From Fodinibius salicampi (GTDB lineage: Bacteria > Bacteroidota > Rhodothermia > Balneolales > Balneolaceae): a stretch of DNA of 64,000 bases. Numbering within the stretch: the stretch's first letter is position 1; every line of letters begins with the position of its first letter. The DNA is taken from contig NZ_BAABRS010000002.1 of the NCBI RefSeq assembly GCF_039545095.1, forward strand, positions 620,001-684,000, in the 5' to 3' direction. Under the pieces are notes generated by a model. The model had not been told where the DNA came from. It ran no database searches and saw only the letters and a program-made list of their open reading frames with translations. Shown in pieces: positions 20,231 to 29,158 of this stretch. Made by a program: the position numbers and the translations under genes.

Positions 20231-21526
20231 ATGTCAGAAGCTAAGCAATCGTCAAATAAGTCAGGAGGCCTAAAAGCGCCTCTACTTCCATTTATCCTGA
20301 TTACTAGTCTCTTTTTTATGTGGGGACTGGCCAACAATCTTACTGATACCTTATTGGCAGCCTTTAAGCGAATTATGAGTCTGTCCGATTTCCAGACCTC
20401 CTGGATACAGATTGCTTTTTATGGAGCCTATTTCTGCCTGGCATTACCGGCGGCAGTCTTTATCAAGCGATTTACCTACAAGTCAGGTGTCTTATTGGGG
20501 CTCGGGATGTACGTGCTCGGTGCCCTCCTGTTTTACCCTGCCAGCATAGCCATGCAGTACGGGCTTTTTCTGGGAGCGCTTTATGTACTGGCCGGGGGAC
20601 TTGCGGTGCTGGAAACGTCCTGTAATCCGTACATTATCGCAATGGGTGACCCTTCGACGGGGACCCGAAGGTTAAACCTGGCGCAGTCTTTTAATCCCAT
20701 CGGTTCCATCTCCGGAGTCATTATCAGTAAGTTCTATATCCTTTCTCAATTGGATATGGCCGGGGCCGAAGAGCGGGCGGCAATGTCTGCCGAACAGCTT
20801 CAAACAGTGCAGCAGGCCGAGCTGGATGCGGTTATGGGTCCCTATGTAGGACTTGGGCTTCTGTTATTCTTTCTTTGGATTGTTATCGCCTCGATAAAGA
20901 TGCCCAAAGCCTCTACCGAATCCACTACGGTTGACTTATGGCCTGCCCTCAAGCGATTGAGTAAAAACAGAAAATATGTAATGGGTGTGGTTGCTCAGTT
21001 TTTTTATGTGGGGGCACAGATTTGTGTCTGGTCTTTTACCATTCGGTATGTGATGGATGAGCTGAATGTTGCCGAGTCAGCGGCTTCCAATTATTATATT
21101 GCGGCCTTGGTGATATTTACCTTTTTCCGTTTTGTAAACACGTACCTGATGAAATATCTCAAGCCTACTAACTTGCTTATGGGATCGGCCCTCGCGGGGA
21201 GCTTTTTTACTTTTATTGTTATTGCGGGAAGTGGTTATGTAGGTGTTATAGCCCTGGTAGCCATTTCCGCCAGTATGTCCCTCATGTTTCCAACCATCTT
21301 TGGATTGGCCTCTGAGGGACTGGGCGAAGATACAAAGATCGGTAGTTCTGGACTTATTATGGCAATAGGCGGAGGAGCTGCGCTTCCGGCCCTGCAGGGC
21401 TTGCTTTCAGATGCTACCGGGAGCATCCACATTTCTTACTGGATTCCATTGGTTTGTTTCCTGGTGGTTGCATTATATGGTTTGCTCAATAAGAAATATG
21501 ACTTGAAAGAAACAGCAAGTAAGTAG
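20231..21526 (+). CDS. fucP: L-fucose:H+ symporter, MFS
   Basis: Inner-membrane major facilitator of 431 aa with about 12 transmembrane segments. The first helix FILITSLFFMWGLANNLTD (about 20-39) and the later LETSCNPYIIAMGD block are hallmarks of the FucP/GluP fucose-hexose symporters. It brings fucose freed by the GH29 and GH95 enzymes into the cytoplasm. It precedes the mutarotase gene by 87 bp. Confidence 0.9.
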   Translation: MSEAKQSSNKSGGLKAPLLPFILITSLFFMWGLANNLTDTLLAAFKRIMSLSDFQTSWIQIAFYGAYFCLALPAAVFIKRFTYKSGVLLGLGMYVLGALLFYPASIAMQYGLFLGALYVLAGGLAVLETSCNPYIIAMGDPSTGTRRLNLAQSFNPIGSISGVIISKFYILSQLDMAGAEERAAMSAEQLQTVQQAELDAVMGPYVGLGLLLFFLWIVIASIKMPKASTESTTVDLWPALKRLSKNRKYVMGVVAQFFYVGAQICVWSFTIRYVMDELNVAESAASNYYIAALVIFTFFRFVNTYLMKYLKPTNLLMGSALAGSFFTFIVIAGSGYVGVIALVAISASMSLMFPTIFGLASEGLGEDTKIGSSGLIMAIGGGAALPALQGLLSDATGSIHISYWIPLVCFLVVALYGLLNKKYDLKETASK

Positions 21527-21613
21527 CCTGAAAAATCAGCCATAATATGTATTGCAAACCTGATTGAGATTAACTTTCTCAATTCACCAATAACTACTAA
21601 CCATTACTAATAA

Positions 21614-22012
21614 ATGAGTCGTCAATTTAAGCGTTACTGCAAAACAATGGAGCTCGAAGACGATGCCGGGTTAATAGAAAAGTATAAAGAAGTGCATGCA
21701 AAGGAGAATGTTTGGCCGGAAATATCCCAGGGGATGAAGGAAGTGGGAATCCTGGATATGGAGATTTATATTTTGGGTAATCGACTGTTCATGATTATGG
21801 ATACTGTTGTGGATTTTGATCATGAAGAGGCAATGGAAGAACTTGCCGGGAAACCGCGACAACAGGAATGGGAAGCCTATGTTTCTTCCTTTCAGCAGAC
21901 AGATGAGGATGCTACCGCTGATGAAAAATGGCAGCTGATGGAACGTATCTATAAGCTAGATCAGGAAAATGAGTATGCGCCTGAAGAGGGGCAGATAAAA
22001 GAGTGTCCCTAG
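21614..22012 (+). CDS. L-rhamnose/L-fucose mutarotase family protein
   Basis: A 132 aa RhaM-type mutarotase that interconverts alpha and beta anomers of a 6-deoxy sugar. The opening RQFKRYCKTMELEDDAGLI, the YKEVHA histidine and the C-terminal MERIYKLD tail fit the family; the last is a frequent ending of these proteins. It stands next to fucP and just ahead of a rhamnosidase gene, so fucose, rhamnose or both are plausible substrates. Confidence 0.85.
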   Translation: MSRQFKRYCKTMELEDDAGLIEKYKEVHAKENVWPEISQGMKEVGILDMEIYILGNRLFMIMDTVVDFDHEEAMEELAGKPRQQEWEAYVSSFQQTDEDATADEKWQLMERIYKLDQENEYAPEEGQIKECP

Positions 22013-22071
22013 GAAATCTTGGGTTCAAGTATGGGTCAGTATTTCAGATTTAATCTACAACGTAATTCAAT

Positions 22072-22872
22072 ATGATGAGAGCCTTATTCCTGATGGTATT
22101 TTCCCTGCTAATGTCGTGGACGATAGCCCCGGCACAAGATACCCTAACCGTCATGTCCTACAATATCTATCACGGAGAACAGGCTTATCAGGCAGGGAAA
22201 AGTAATATTCAGGAGGTCGCTGATTTGATTCGGAAAGTGAAGCCCGATTTAGTAGCCCTGCAGGAAGTGGATGAGATGACCGGACGGCTCGCATCGCTAA
22301 ACGAGGGAGAGCGATTTAGCCTGGTAGATAGCCTGGCGGCACTTACCGGTATGGAAGGGTATTTCGGAAAGGCTATCGATTATGACGGTGGTGGGTATGG
22401 AGAGGGATTGTTATCAAAAAAATCATTAACACCACAAACAGTGATGCTACCCATTCCCAAAGGAGGAGAAAAACGGACACTGTTATTTACAGAAACACGT
22501 ACAAAATCAGGGCAGCCGTTTATTTTTGCGGGAACGCATCTCTGTCATCAATACGAGGAAAATCGCATAGCCCAGGTACGAGCAATTAATAAATACTTTT
22601 TGGATACTGAGGTACCGGTTATAATTGGTGGGGATTTCAATTTTACGCCGGATACCCGTACACATAGGCTCATGCAGGATTGGTGGGCCGATACTAGCTT
22701 ACAGTTCCAGAAAATTCCTAATCTAACCTTTCCTTCTAAAAAACCAGACAGAAGAATTGATTACTTATTTTTATCCAGAAATGCCAATTGGGAAATATTG
22801 TATGTTAAAACGATAGATGTAGATTATTCCGATCATTTGCCGGTCGTAGCCAGGGTTGTTGTTCATCCTTGA
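22072..22872 (+). CDS. Secreted endonuclease/exonuclease/phosphatase family protein
   Basis: A 266 aa protein with signal peptide (1-22) and an EEP fold: VMSYNIYHG, LVALQEVD (metal-binding Glu), GGDFNFTPD and a final SDHLPVVARV. These cover the metal and catalytic His/Asp residues of DNase I-like hydrolases. Such proteins act on nucleic acids, sphingolipids or inositol phosphates, so the substrate is open. Its place between sugar genes suggests a phosphoester-releasing role in feeding, but this is only contextual. Confidence 0.85.
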   Translation: MMRALFLMVFSLLMSWTIAPAQDTLTVMSYNIYHGEQAYQAGKSNIQEVADLIRKVKPDLVALQEVDEMTGRLASLNEGERFSLVDSLAALTGMEGYFGKAIDYDGGGYGEGLLSKKSLTPQTVMLPIPKGGEKRTLLFTETRTKSGQPFIFAGTHLCHQYEENRIAQVRAINKYFLDTEVPVIIGGDFNFTPDTRTHRLMQDWWADTSLQFQKIPNLTFPSKKPDRRIDYLFLSRNANWEILYVKTIDVDYSDHLPVVARVVVHP

Positions 22873-22899
22873 AACTAAATCAAATTTAATACATTGCAT

Positions 22900-25713
22900 A
22901 TGATGATGCCCAGTCAAATAAACAAAGTATTTTGCTTAATATTGCTGGGCATAGCCTTGGCTGCTTGCCAGTCGTCTTCCGGAACGGAAGCACCCACCCA
23001 GCTTACTATAGAGTATATCACAAATCCCGTGGGTTTGGATGTAGAAGCTCCTCGTTTTTCCTGGATTCTTAACAACAACCAGCGGGGTGCAAGCCAAACC
23101 GCCTATCAGATTGCAGTGTCTCAAAATGAAGAGGAGCTTCGTAAAGGGACTGAAACCGTATGGGATACCGGGAAAATATCATCCTCTGAAACGGTAAATA
23201 TTCAATATGAGGGCAAAGAGCTGGAAAGCAGTGAAACCTACTATTGGAGAGTGCGGACCTGGGACGGAGATGATAGTGCAACCCCATGGAGTGAGATGAA
23301 CTCTTTTCAGATGGGGCTGTTGGAAACAGATGACTGGCAGGCACAGTGGATTGCTCACCCGGATTCGGCCGTAGTGGCTCCCTTATTGAGAAAAGATTTT
23401 GCTATTGATAAGGAGATTGCCTCTGCTACACTATATACAACCGGAGTGGGCTATTATGAGATGTATCTAAACGGAGAAAAAGTAGGTGATCACGTTCTCG
23501 ATCCGGCGATTACTGATTACAATGATCGGATACTCTATGAAACCTACGAAGTAACCGATCTGCTGAATTCAGGGAACAACGCCCTTGGATTGTGGCTGGG
23601 AGAAGGCGCGTGGAGACTCAGGGAGGGCGACGACCGTTGGGCTTGGTACGGAATGAATAATAATTTTGGCAAGCCGATGGGCATAGCCCAGCTTCATATC
23701 CGTTTTGACGATGGTTCGGAAACCGTCGTTACGACTGATGAATCCTGGACAGCTGCTCAAAGTCCCATTACGTATAATAGTGTATACGGCGGCGAAGATT
23801 ATGATGCTCGGTTGGAACAAGAGGGATGGAGTGAGATTAACTTTGATGACTCTTCCTGGCAGAGGGCAGAGATTTTAGCTAACCCTGATATTACCCTCGA
23901 CTCTCAGCTGATGCCGTCTATACGGGTGACGCAGACTATTGAAGCAGTGAGGCAAACCCAACCGGATTCCAATACTTATCTGTTTGACTTGGGACAAAAT
24001 ATTCCGGGCTGGTGGCGTATGGAAGTCGAAGGTGAGCGGGGAACAGAGCTAAAAATACGGGGGGCAGAAACGCTGAACGATTCCCTGTTTCCAACCCCGT
24101 TGAAGCCGGATGATAGCTTGAGTACCGATAAAGCCTATCACCGGGATGTCTGGACTACTTATACCTTAAAAGGAGGGGGAAACGAAAGTTATGAACCGCG
24201 CTTTTTCTATACGGGCTTCCGCTATGTTGAGGTGCAGGTAGACCATCCAGACCAGCTGAATTCATTACAAGTGAGCGGACAAGTTGTGCATTCCGATATC
24301 CCGCGGAATGGTCGTTTTAGCAGTTCAGATACCTTGCTAAATGATATTTATGAGGCTACGATCTGGTCGCAGCGGGGTAATTTGCACGGTTTCCCCACTG
24401 ATTGTCCACATCGCGAAAAAGGAGGGTATAACGGCGACGGACAGGTAATTGCGGAAGCTTCGATGCATGATTTTCATATGCAACCCTTTTACCGGAAGTG
24501 GATACAGGATATGAGGGATGCTCAGTATGAGAACGGTCGTATTCCGAATACATCACCAACGATGCTCGGAGGAACGGGGGGAGGTATTGCCTGGGGGAGT
24601 GCATATATTTTAATCCCGTGGTGGATGCATCAATACTATCATGATACTGAGATATTAATAGAACATTATCCCGCGATGAAACGGTACCTGCAGTATCTGA
24701 AAACCCTGGCCTCAGAGGAGGATGAAAACCCGGAGGAAAAATATATTATCAATGAGTTCGGAGGGCATTGGGACTCGCTGGGAGAGTGGGAGGCACCCAT
24801 CCGAGAACGTAATGGTCCGATTAATCCATTGACGAACACTTATTACTGGTACCTCAATAATATTACATCTGCAAAAATAGCAGGGGTTCTTGGTAAAGAA
24901 GAGGATCGCGAAGAATACCTGGCCTTAGCTGATTCGATTAAAGGTGCCTTTAATCAGAAGTTTTTTGATTCTAAAACCAACCTTTATGGCACGGAAGAAC
25001 CTTATCAGAGCTATTTGCTGTTTGCCTTGGCGGGTGATTTAGTTCCTGCCGGCCACCGACAGGAAGTATTGGATAACCTGATCGAGGATATCATGGTAAC
25101 CAGAGACGGACACCTGGCAACTGGAATACTAGGGACCAAACACCTTTTTAGTGTTCTTTCGGATGAGGGCCGGGAGGATGTTATCCACCGGATGGTAACC
25201 CAAAAAACTTTTCCCAGCTGGGGATACTGGCTCGAAAATGGAGCAACGACGCTCTGGGAGAACTGGGAGGGAGAGAGCTCGCATAATCACCAGATGTTTG
25301 GTTCGGTCAACGAGTACTTTTATAAATACCTGGCTGGTATCAGGGCCCCAACTGATGAGGGCACGACTACCGGATACAAGCATATTCAAATCAAACCGTT
25401 TATCCCCGCAGACATGGACCATGCCAAAGCTTCTGTGGAGACGATACGGGGAATAATTTCTTCGGAGTGGGAGCGTGCGGATGGAGAACTCTCTCTTAAG
25501 GTGACGATTCCACCTAACACCACGGGAATGGTTAGCATACCGGACCTTGGAAATGAAGAGGTGCAGATATCAGAGGGAGATGATCTTGTTTGGGATGCGG
25601 GAAATGCTATAAATACAGGGAATGGAATAAAAAACGGAACCAGGAAAGAAGGAACCGTGATCTTCGATATTGAATCCGGCAGTTATAGCTTTACGCTATC
25701 TCCGATTAATTAA
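22900..25713 (+). CDS. GH78 alpha-L-rhamnosidase lipoprotein
   Basis: Large (937 aa) inverting alpha-L-rhamnosidase. Three consecutive ATGs occur at 22900-22908 and I take the first; the signal ends in ALAAC, a good lipobox. Domains in order are an N-terminal fibronectin-like part (about 35-150), a jelly-roll (about 150-320), a second beta-domain, the (alpha/alpha)6 barrel (about 470-830) and a C-terminal beta-domain. The acidic block DCPHREKGGYNGDGQ (about 500-514) and ENWEGESSHNHQMFG carry the expected catalytic carboxylates. It releases rhamnose from pectin, ulvan-like or decorated glycans. Confidence 0.92.
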   Translation: MMMPSQINKVFCLILLGIALAACQSSSGTEAPTQLTIEYITNPVGLDVEAPRFSWILNNNQRGASQTAYQIAVSQNEEELRKGTETVWDTGKISSSETVNIQYEGKELESSETYYWRVRTWDGDDSATPWSEMNSFQMGLLETDDWQAQWIAHPDSAVVAPLLRKDFAIDKEIASATLYTTGVGYYEMYLNGEKVGDHVLDPAITDYNDRILYETYEVTDLLNSGNNALGLWLGEGAWRLREGDDRWAWYGMNNNFGKPMGIAQLHIRFDDGSETVVTTDESWTAAQSPITYNSVYGGEDYDARLEQEGWSEINFDDSSWQRAEILANPDITLDSQLMPSIRVTQTIEAVRQTQPDSNTYLFDLGQNIPGWWRMEVEGERGTELKIRGAETLNDSLFPTPLKPDDSLSTDKAYHRDVWTTYTLKGGGNESYEPRFFYTGFRYVEVQVDHPDQLNSLQVSGQVVHSDIPRNGRFSSSDTLLNDIYEATIWSQRGNLHGFPTDCPHREKGGYNGDGQVIAEASMHDFHMQPFYRKWIQDMRDAQYENGRIPNTSPTMLGGTGGGIAWGSAYILIPWWMHQYYHDTEILIEHYPAMKRYLQYLKTLASEEDENPEEKYIINEFGGHWDSLGEWEAPIRERNGPINPLTNTYYWYLNNITSAKIAGVLGKEEDREEYLALADSIKGAFNQKFFDSKTNLYGTEEPYQSYLLFALAGDLVPAGHRQEVLDNLIEDIMVTRDGHLATGILGTKHLFSVLSDEGREDVIHRMVTQKTFPSWGYWLENGATTLWENWEGESSHNHQMFGSVNEYFYKYLAGIRAPTDEGTTTGYKHIQIKPFIPADMDHAKASVETIRGIISSEWERADGELSLKVTIPPNTTGMVSIPDLGNEEVQISEGDDLVWDAGNAINTGNGIKNGTRKEGTVIFDIESGSYSFTLSPIN

Positions 25714-25758
25714 CTATTACTTCAAAAAAAGAAACGATCAGCGAAACCCGTACCCCCC

Positions 25759-25879
25759 CCTTACTACTACATATGCTCGTAGTAGACTACTCCGAGGTCT
25801 TACCCTTACTACTCCGAGCAATTACATGCACTACTCGGAGTGCCTGACCTTACCACTCCGAGTAACTGTAGTAGTAAGG
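25759..25879. repeat. 121-bp inverted-repeat element with four phased ACTCCGAG boxes
   Basis: The element is bounded by a perfect 12-bp inverted repeat, CCTTACTACTAC at 25759-25770 and GTAGTAGTAAGG at 25868-25879. Inside are octamers ACTCCGAG at 25789, 25811 and 25855 and the inverse CTCGGAGT at 25834, so unit starts are 22, 23 and 21 bp apart (about two helical turns). It fills the gap between the convergent GH78 and glycosylase genes. It could fold as nested hairpins, act as a bidirectional terminator, be a small non-autonomous element, or bind a protein. Confidence 0.7.
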
Positions 25880-25906
25880 AAAGCAACTGTAGAACATCAG
25901 TAGGCA

Positions 25907-26854
25907 TCAATTCTTAGCCTCCTTCTCTTTTTCATTGAGTACCCAGTTGACAAACAAAAATTCCAGGGCAGCTGCTTCAAAGCCTTCCCAACTGGAAATC
26001 ATTTGTTGAAACTCTTCTTCAGTAGTATTATTCGGATCGTCTCCATAGCTCATAATGATCCACCGTCGGTGACCTTTTTCTTTACCTTTGCTCTTATTGC
26101 TGGGAAAGACGGCATCCGTACGGTTGCGAAACAGCATCAGCTGTTGCGCCGAGGTAGGTCCCACGCCCCGCACTTCCTTAATGGCATCATAAAATGTTTG
26201 GGGATCGCAATTTTCTAATTCAGACAGATCCTGTTCGCCTGAAAGCAGGTCTTCAGCAAAACCGATAATAAATTCCCCTTTGCGTTTGGTGGGACCCAGT
26301 TTCCGGATACTCATAGGATTGGCCTTAACCAGCTGGTGCGGCCGGGGCCAGGCAGGGACATTTTCTCCCTGTGCCGTGACCAGCGAACCGTAGTTCTTGC
26401 GTACTTTGTAAACCATCTTCTTGGCTGTAGGCTTGTGGGAAAGCCGCATTTGGATAATGCGATTGATGGTATCTTCAAAGAGGTTGGCGCGGGCCATCCG
26501 TTTTAGTCCGTACAGGTCAGTAAGTTTGGGACCCAGAACCGGATCCTCAGCGGCCTTATCGTAGAGCGGACGCAAATCAAGTTCGGTACCAAAGATGCGG
26601 CTTAGGCTCTTATTAGCTTCTTCGATTTCGGATTTATCCAGTGCTTCATTACTCTCAAAATGAAATTCCGGCTGCTCCGGATTGCCGTTAAAAAAAGTGG
26701 TCACCATTACATCACGATTTCCTACAGGGATGGGACGGCGAAAGCCTTCTTCGAAAACATCTTCGGGGTTGTGCTCGTGATCGAAATACTGGTCAATATC
26801 GAGACACAAGAACCAGTCATGGGGTGGTATAGATTTTAGGGTCCAGCTACTCAT
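25907..26854 (-). CDS. HhH-GPD family DNA glycosylase, possibly without catalytic Asp
   Basis: A 315 aa protein resembling AlkA-type 3-methyladenine DNA glycosylases. The helix-hairpin-helix is EVRGVGPTSAQQLMLF (227-242), and the C-terminal SWEGFEAAALEFLFVNW matches the family's W-P-R-A-ALW region. Where active enzymes have an Asp a few residues after the FP pair, this protein reads FPSNKSKGKEKGHRR (250-264), so the catalytic acid seems absent. It ends the minus-strand run of DNA repair genes. It may be inactive, use another acid, or bind damage only. Confidence 0.75.
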   Translation of the reverse strand: MSSWTLKSIPPHDWFLCLDIDQYFDHEHNPEDVFEEGFRRPIPVGNRDVMVTTFFNGNPEQPEFHFESNEALDKSEIEEANKSLSRIFGTELDLRPLYDKAAEDPVLGPKLTDLYGLKRMARANLFEDTINRIIQMRLSHKPTAKKMVYKVRKNYGSLVTAQGENVPAWPRPHQLVKANPMSIRKLGPTKRKGEFIIGFAEDLLSGEQDLSELENCDPQTFYDAIKEVRGVGPTSAQQLMLFRNRTDAVFPSNKSKGKEKGHRRWIIMSYGDDPNNTTEEEFQQMISSWEGFEAAALEFLFVNWVLNEKEKEAKN

Positions 26855-26956
26855 GGAGATGAATTAGTCATTAGGAATTAACGAGTGCAAGAGTTGATAA
26901 ATTGATCTGGTTCAAATTCATTGCAGTGATGAAGTAAACCAATTGCTGATTGTTCA

Positions 26957-27376
26957 TTATTTTACGGAAGAGCCTTTAGCAACCCACCAGGAATGAGCTT
27001 CTACAACTAATCGTCCGGCTTGCACGGCGGGATCCCCTTCAGCGAGTTCAACGGCTTCTTCAAGGGTTGCTGTACTGTAAACAGAAATACCTGAGATCTC
27101 TCCGTTATCACCGGTAGGACCATTAATGTTGAGAACACCCTCTTTAAAGAGCTTACCAAGATATGCTAGGTGTTTTTCCTGAATTTGTTGCCTTTCTTCT
27201 TCTGGTTGGTCGCGGTTCGGTCCTTTTTTTAAGAAGACAATGAAATACTTTTGCATCGTGACCTTTTCCCCTTCCCATTCCATTTGAAAGGTTTCGGGTT
27301 CCGTTGGCTCTTGTTCTTGGGCATATGTGAGGGAGCATATGGAAATGAGTACAATAGTAAATATCAGATTTTTCAT
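26957..27376 (-). CDS. Secreted YciI-like protein
   Basis: A 139 aa protein with signal peptide (1-19, ending SLTYAQ) and a YciI-type ferredoxin-like fold: KYFIVFLKKGPNR, HLAYLGKLFKEG, NGPTGDNGEISGISVY and ELAEGDPAVQAGRLVVEAH. The conserved His and the DPAV segment are kept. Most YciI proteins are cytoplasmic, so the export signal is unusual. It lies 45 bp after the ligase gene. Function is unknown. Confidence 0.75.
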   Translation of the reverse strand: MKNLIFTIVLISICSLTYAQEQEPTEPETFQMEWEGEKVTMQKYFIVFLKKGPNRDQPEEERQQIQEKHLAYLGKLFKEGVLNINGPTGDNGEISGISVYSTATLEEAVELAEGDPAVQAGRLVVEAHSWWVAKGSSVK

Positions 27377-27421
27377 GCTATTGAATAATTAGGTTTACAG
27401 GAATAAAAATATAATATACAG

Positions 27422-29131
27422 TTAGTCGATAAAATGAAATGACGGATTATTACTCTGTTTTAGTCGGTCCCTATCAATTATTTGACGGTATAACTGTTCT
27501 ACCGTTTTAAGGGTATCAATATCATCGGGACCTAAATCCCACCGGATTTTTTTAAACCGGGGAAGCTTCAGCTTATAGTTAGCTTTGGTTCGTTTATTTA
27601 CCTGAATGTCATCAAATTTCAGTTCAACCACAATTTCCGGGATGAGTCCCAGGGTGGGACCATATGTCTCTACCGTCAATTCTTCAATCCGTTTATGAAA
27701 CTGCTGAATTTTGTCATCAGGACAACGGATCTCTGTTTTGCCAATGGGAATAAATTCTTCCTCATAGCGCTCATCTTCTGCTACCCGAATACCGAGCGTA
27801 AAATTGGAATAGTTTTTATCCTCGCTTCCGCCTGCGGTATGAGCGTACATAATTACTGTATGCAAGGTACCGGCTGGAGTTTTAAATGTTATCCATGCGA
27901 TACCAGAATGATTTGGGTTATATTTACTATTTATATCTTTCAGGATAAGTCCCTCGTTGCCGCGAGCCACTGCGCGTTTGGATAACTGATTTACTTCTTC
28001 TTCATCCGTAATAGTAAACTGATTGCTAATAGGAAAGTGATATTTTTTAGCGAGAGCTTCCAGCTTTGTTCGCCGTTTTGCAAGTTGCTGATTAATAGTG
28101 GGTTGGGGATGGGCATAAAGTATATCACTTGCAATGAAAAGAGCCGGAAACTTATTCTGGATTTCTTCAGAATGGGCCGTATGCTTTAAGCGTTTATGAA
28201 GTATTTGGTACGGGTGGATTTCATTTTCTTTGAATACGCAAATTTCACCGTCGAGGACCGTTTCCGGGAGTTCTCGTTTAGCGAAAAACTGTACAATGTC
28301 CGGGAAGAAACGGCTGACATCATCTCCATTTTCGGCGTACAGCCTGATCTTATTTCCTCTTATATGCAATTGGGTACGCAAGCCACTAAAGTTTTCTTCA
28401 GCCACATATTGGCTAAGGTCATGAGGCAGGTTATCTCTGGACGAAGATGCAAACATAAATGGCAGTGGCTGAAAGAGCGAAAATAGTGCTTCATCCAAAG
28501 CATCTTTTTTACAGAGAACCGCTGTCTTACCGATACTTCCGGAGATTGCATGAGCATAGCGAACCTCTTTTGTTTCCTGATCAAAAACATTAGCCAGCAC
28601 GGTAATCAGTTGCTGTTCGCCAAGGCCAATACCCGGAGTTTTTTGACTGAGGAGGTGAATATAAAATTTAATTTCTATCGGAGTCATTTGGCGCCAGACA
28701 CTGGCCAGTATTTTCTGCTTTTCCGTGCGTGTAGTATGTTTTGAAAGTTTTTCAAAACTGTCGGAGATGTCCACCAAGCTAAGGTTAGCGGGTACTCTTT
28801 TCTCCCGGGCTGTTTCTATGTTCTCCATCAGTTTTTCAATAGCCTCTGCTGCACTTCCAATCGCTTTTTTGCAGGGTTTGAACACTTTTTGATAATCCAC
28901 TTCGCAAAAACGGGCTGCGCACATAGAGTAAGTTCGGCTGCCTGCTGTGGCTCGTTTTGCGGAGAGTGCAGGCATTGGGCCTTCTCCCAGGAATTGAGCC
29001 GCCAGTTTAATATCGGTATCCGAATGCAGCGATCGGAAATAATTGGCGCATATCGCTACTTTGGAAGGCGCATCCGGTGCTTCAGAAATCTGTTGTGCGT
29101 TTTCCGCCCATTGTTGAAAAGTGTCAGACAT
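27422..29131 (-). CDS. ATP-dependent DNA ligase-like protein with degenerate motif I
   Basis: A 569 aa protein with the layout of archaeal-type ATP-dependent ligases. It has an N-terminal DNA-binding domain (about 1-215, including IKFYIHLLSQKTPGIGLGE), an adenylation domain (about 220-420) and a C-terminal OB fold (about 425-569). Motif III VLDGEICVF (292-300) and motif IV EGLILKD (393-399) are present. Motif I, normally KxDGxR, reads ENFSGLR (246-252): N247 (codon at 28391-28393) replaces the adenylated lysine and S249 the Asp. Motif V reads WITFK instead of a WxKxK-type sequence. It follows the MBL exonuclease by 27 bp. It may be a non-catalytic end-binding partner, or a decayed gene kept in frame. 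Confidence 0.85.
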   Translation of the reverse strand: MSDTFQQWAENAQQISEAPDAPSKVAICANYFRSLHSDTDIKLAAQFLGEGPMPALSAKRATAGSRTYSMCAARFCEVDYQKVFKPCKKAIGSAAEAIEKLMENIETAREKRVPANLSLVDISDSFEKLSKHTTRTEKQKILASVWRQMTPIEIKFYIHLLSQKTPGIGLGEQQLITVLANVFDQETKEVRYAHAISGSIGKTAVLCKKDALDEALFSLFQPLPFMFASSSRDNLPHDLSQYVAEENFSGLRTQLHIRGNKIRLYAENGDDVSRFFPDIVQFFAKRELPETVLDGEICVFKENEIHPYQILHKRLKHTAHSEEIQNKFPALFIASDILYAHPQPTINQQLAKRRTKLEALAKKYHFPISNQFTITDEEEVNQLSKRAVARGNEGLILKDINSKYNPNHSGIAWITFKTPAGTLHTVIMYAHTAGGSEDKNYSNFTLGIRVAEDERYEEEFIPIGKTEIRCPDDKIQQFHKRIEELTVETYGPTLGLIPEIVVELKFDDIQVNKRTKANYKLKLPRFKKIRWDLGPDDIDTLKTVEQLYRQIIDRDRLKQSNNPSFHFID

Positions 29132-29158
29132 CTTATAGCTCGTATCGTTTATATCTGC

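Noticed and set aside
25759-25879. CRISPR-like array
   Set aside because: Repeat units are only 8 bp with mixed orientation and short spacers, and no cas gene is near.
27422-29131. NAD-dependent ligase or RNA ligase in place of the ATP-dependent DNA ligase
   Set aside because: Domain layout, motifs III and IV and the C-terminal OB fold fit archaeal-type ATP-dependent DNA ligases.
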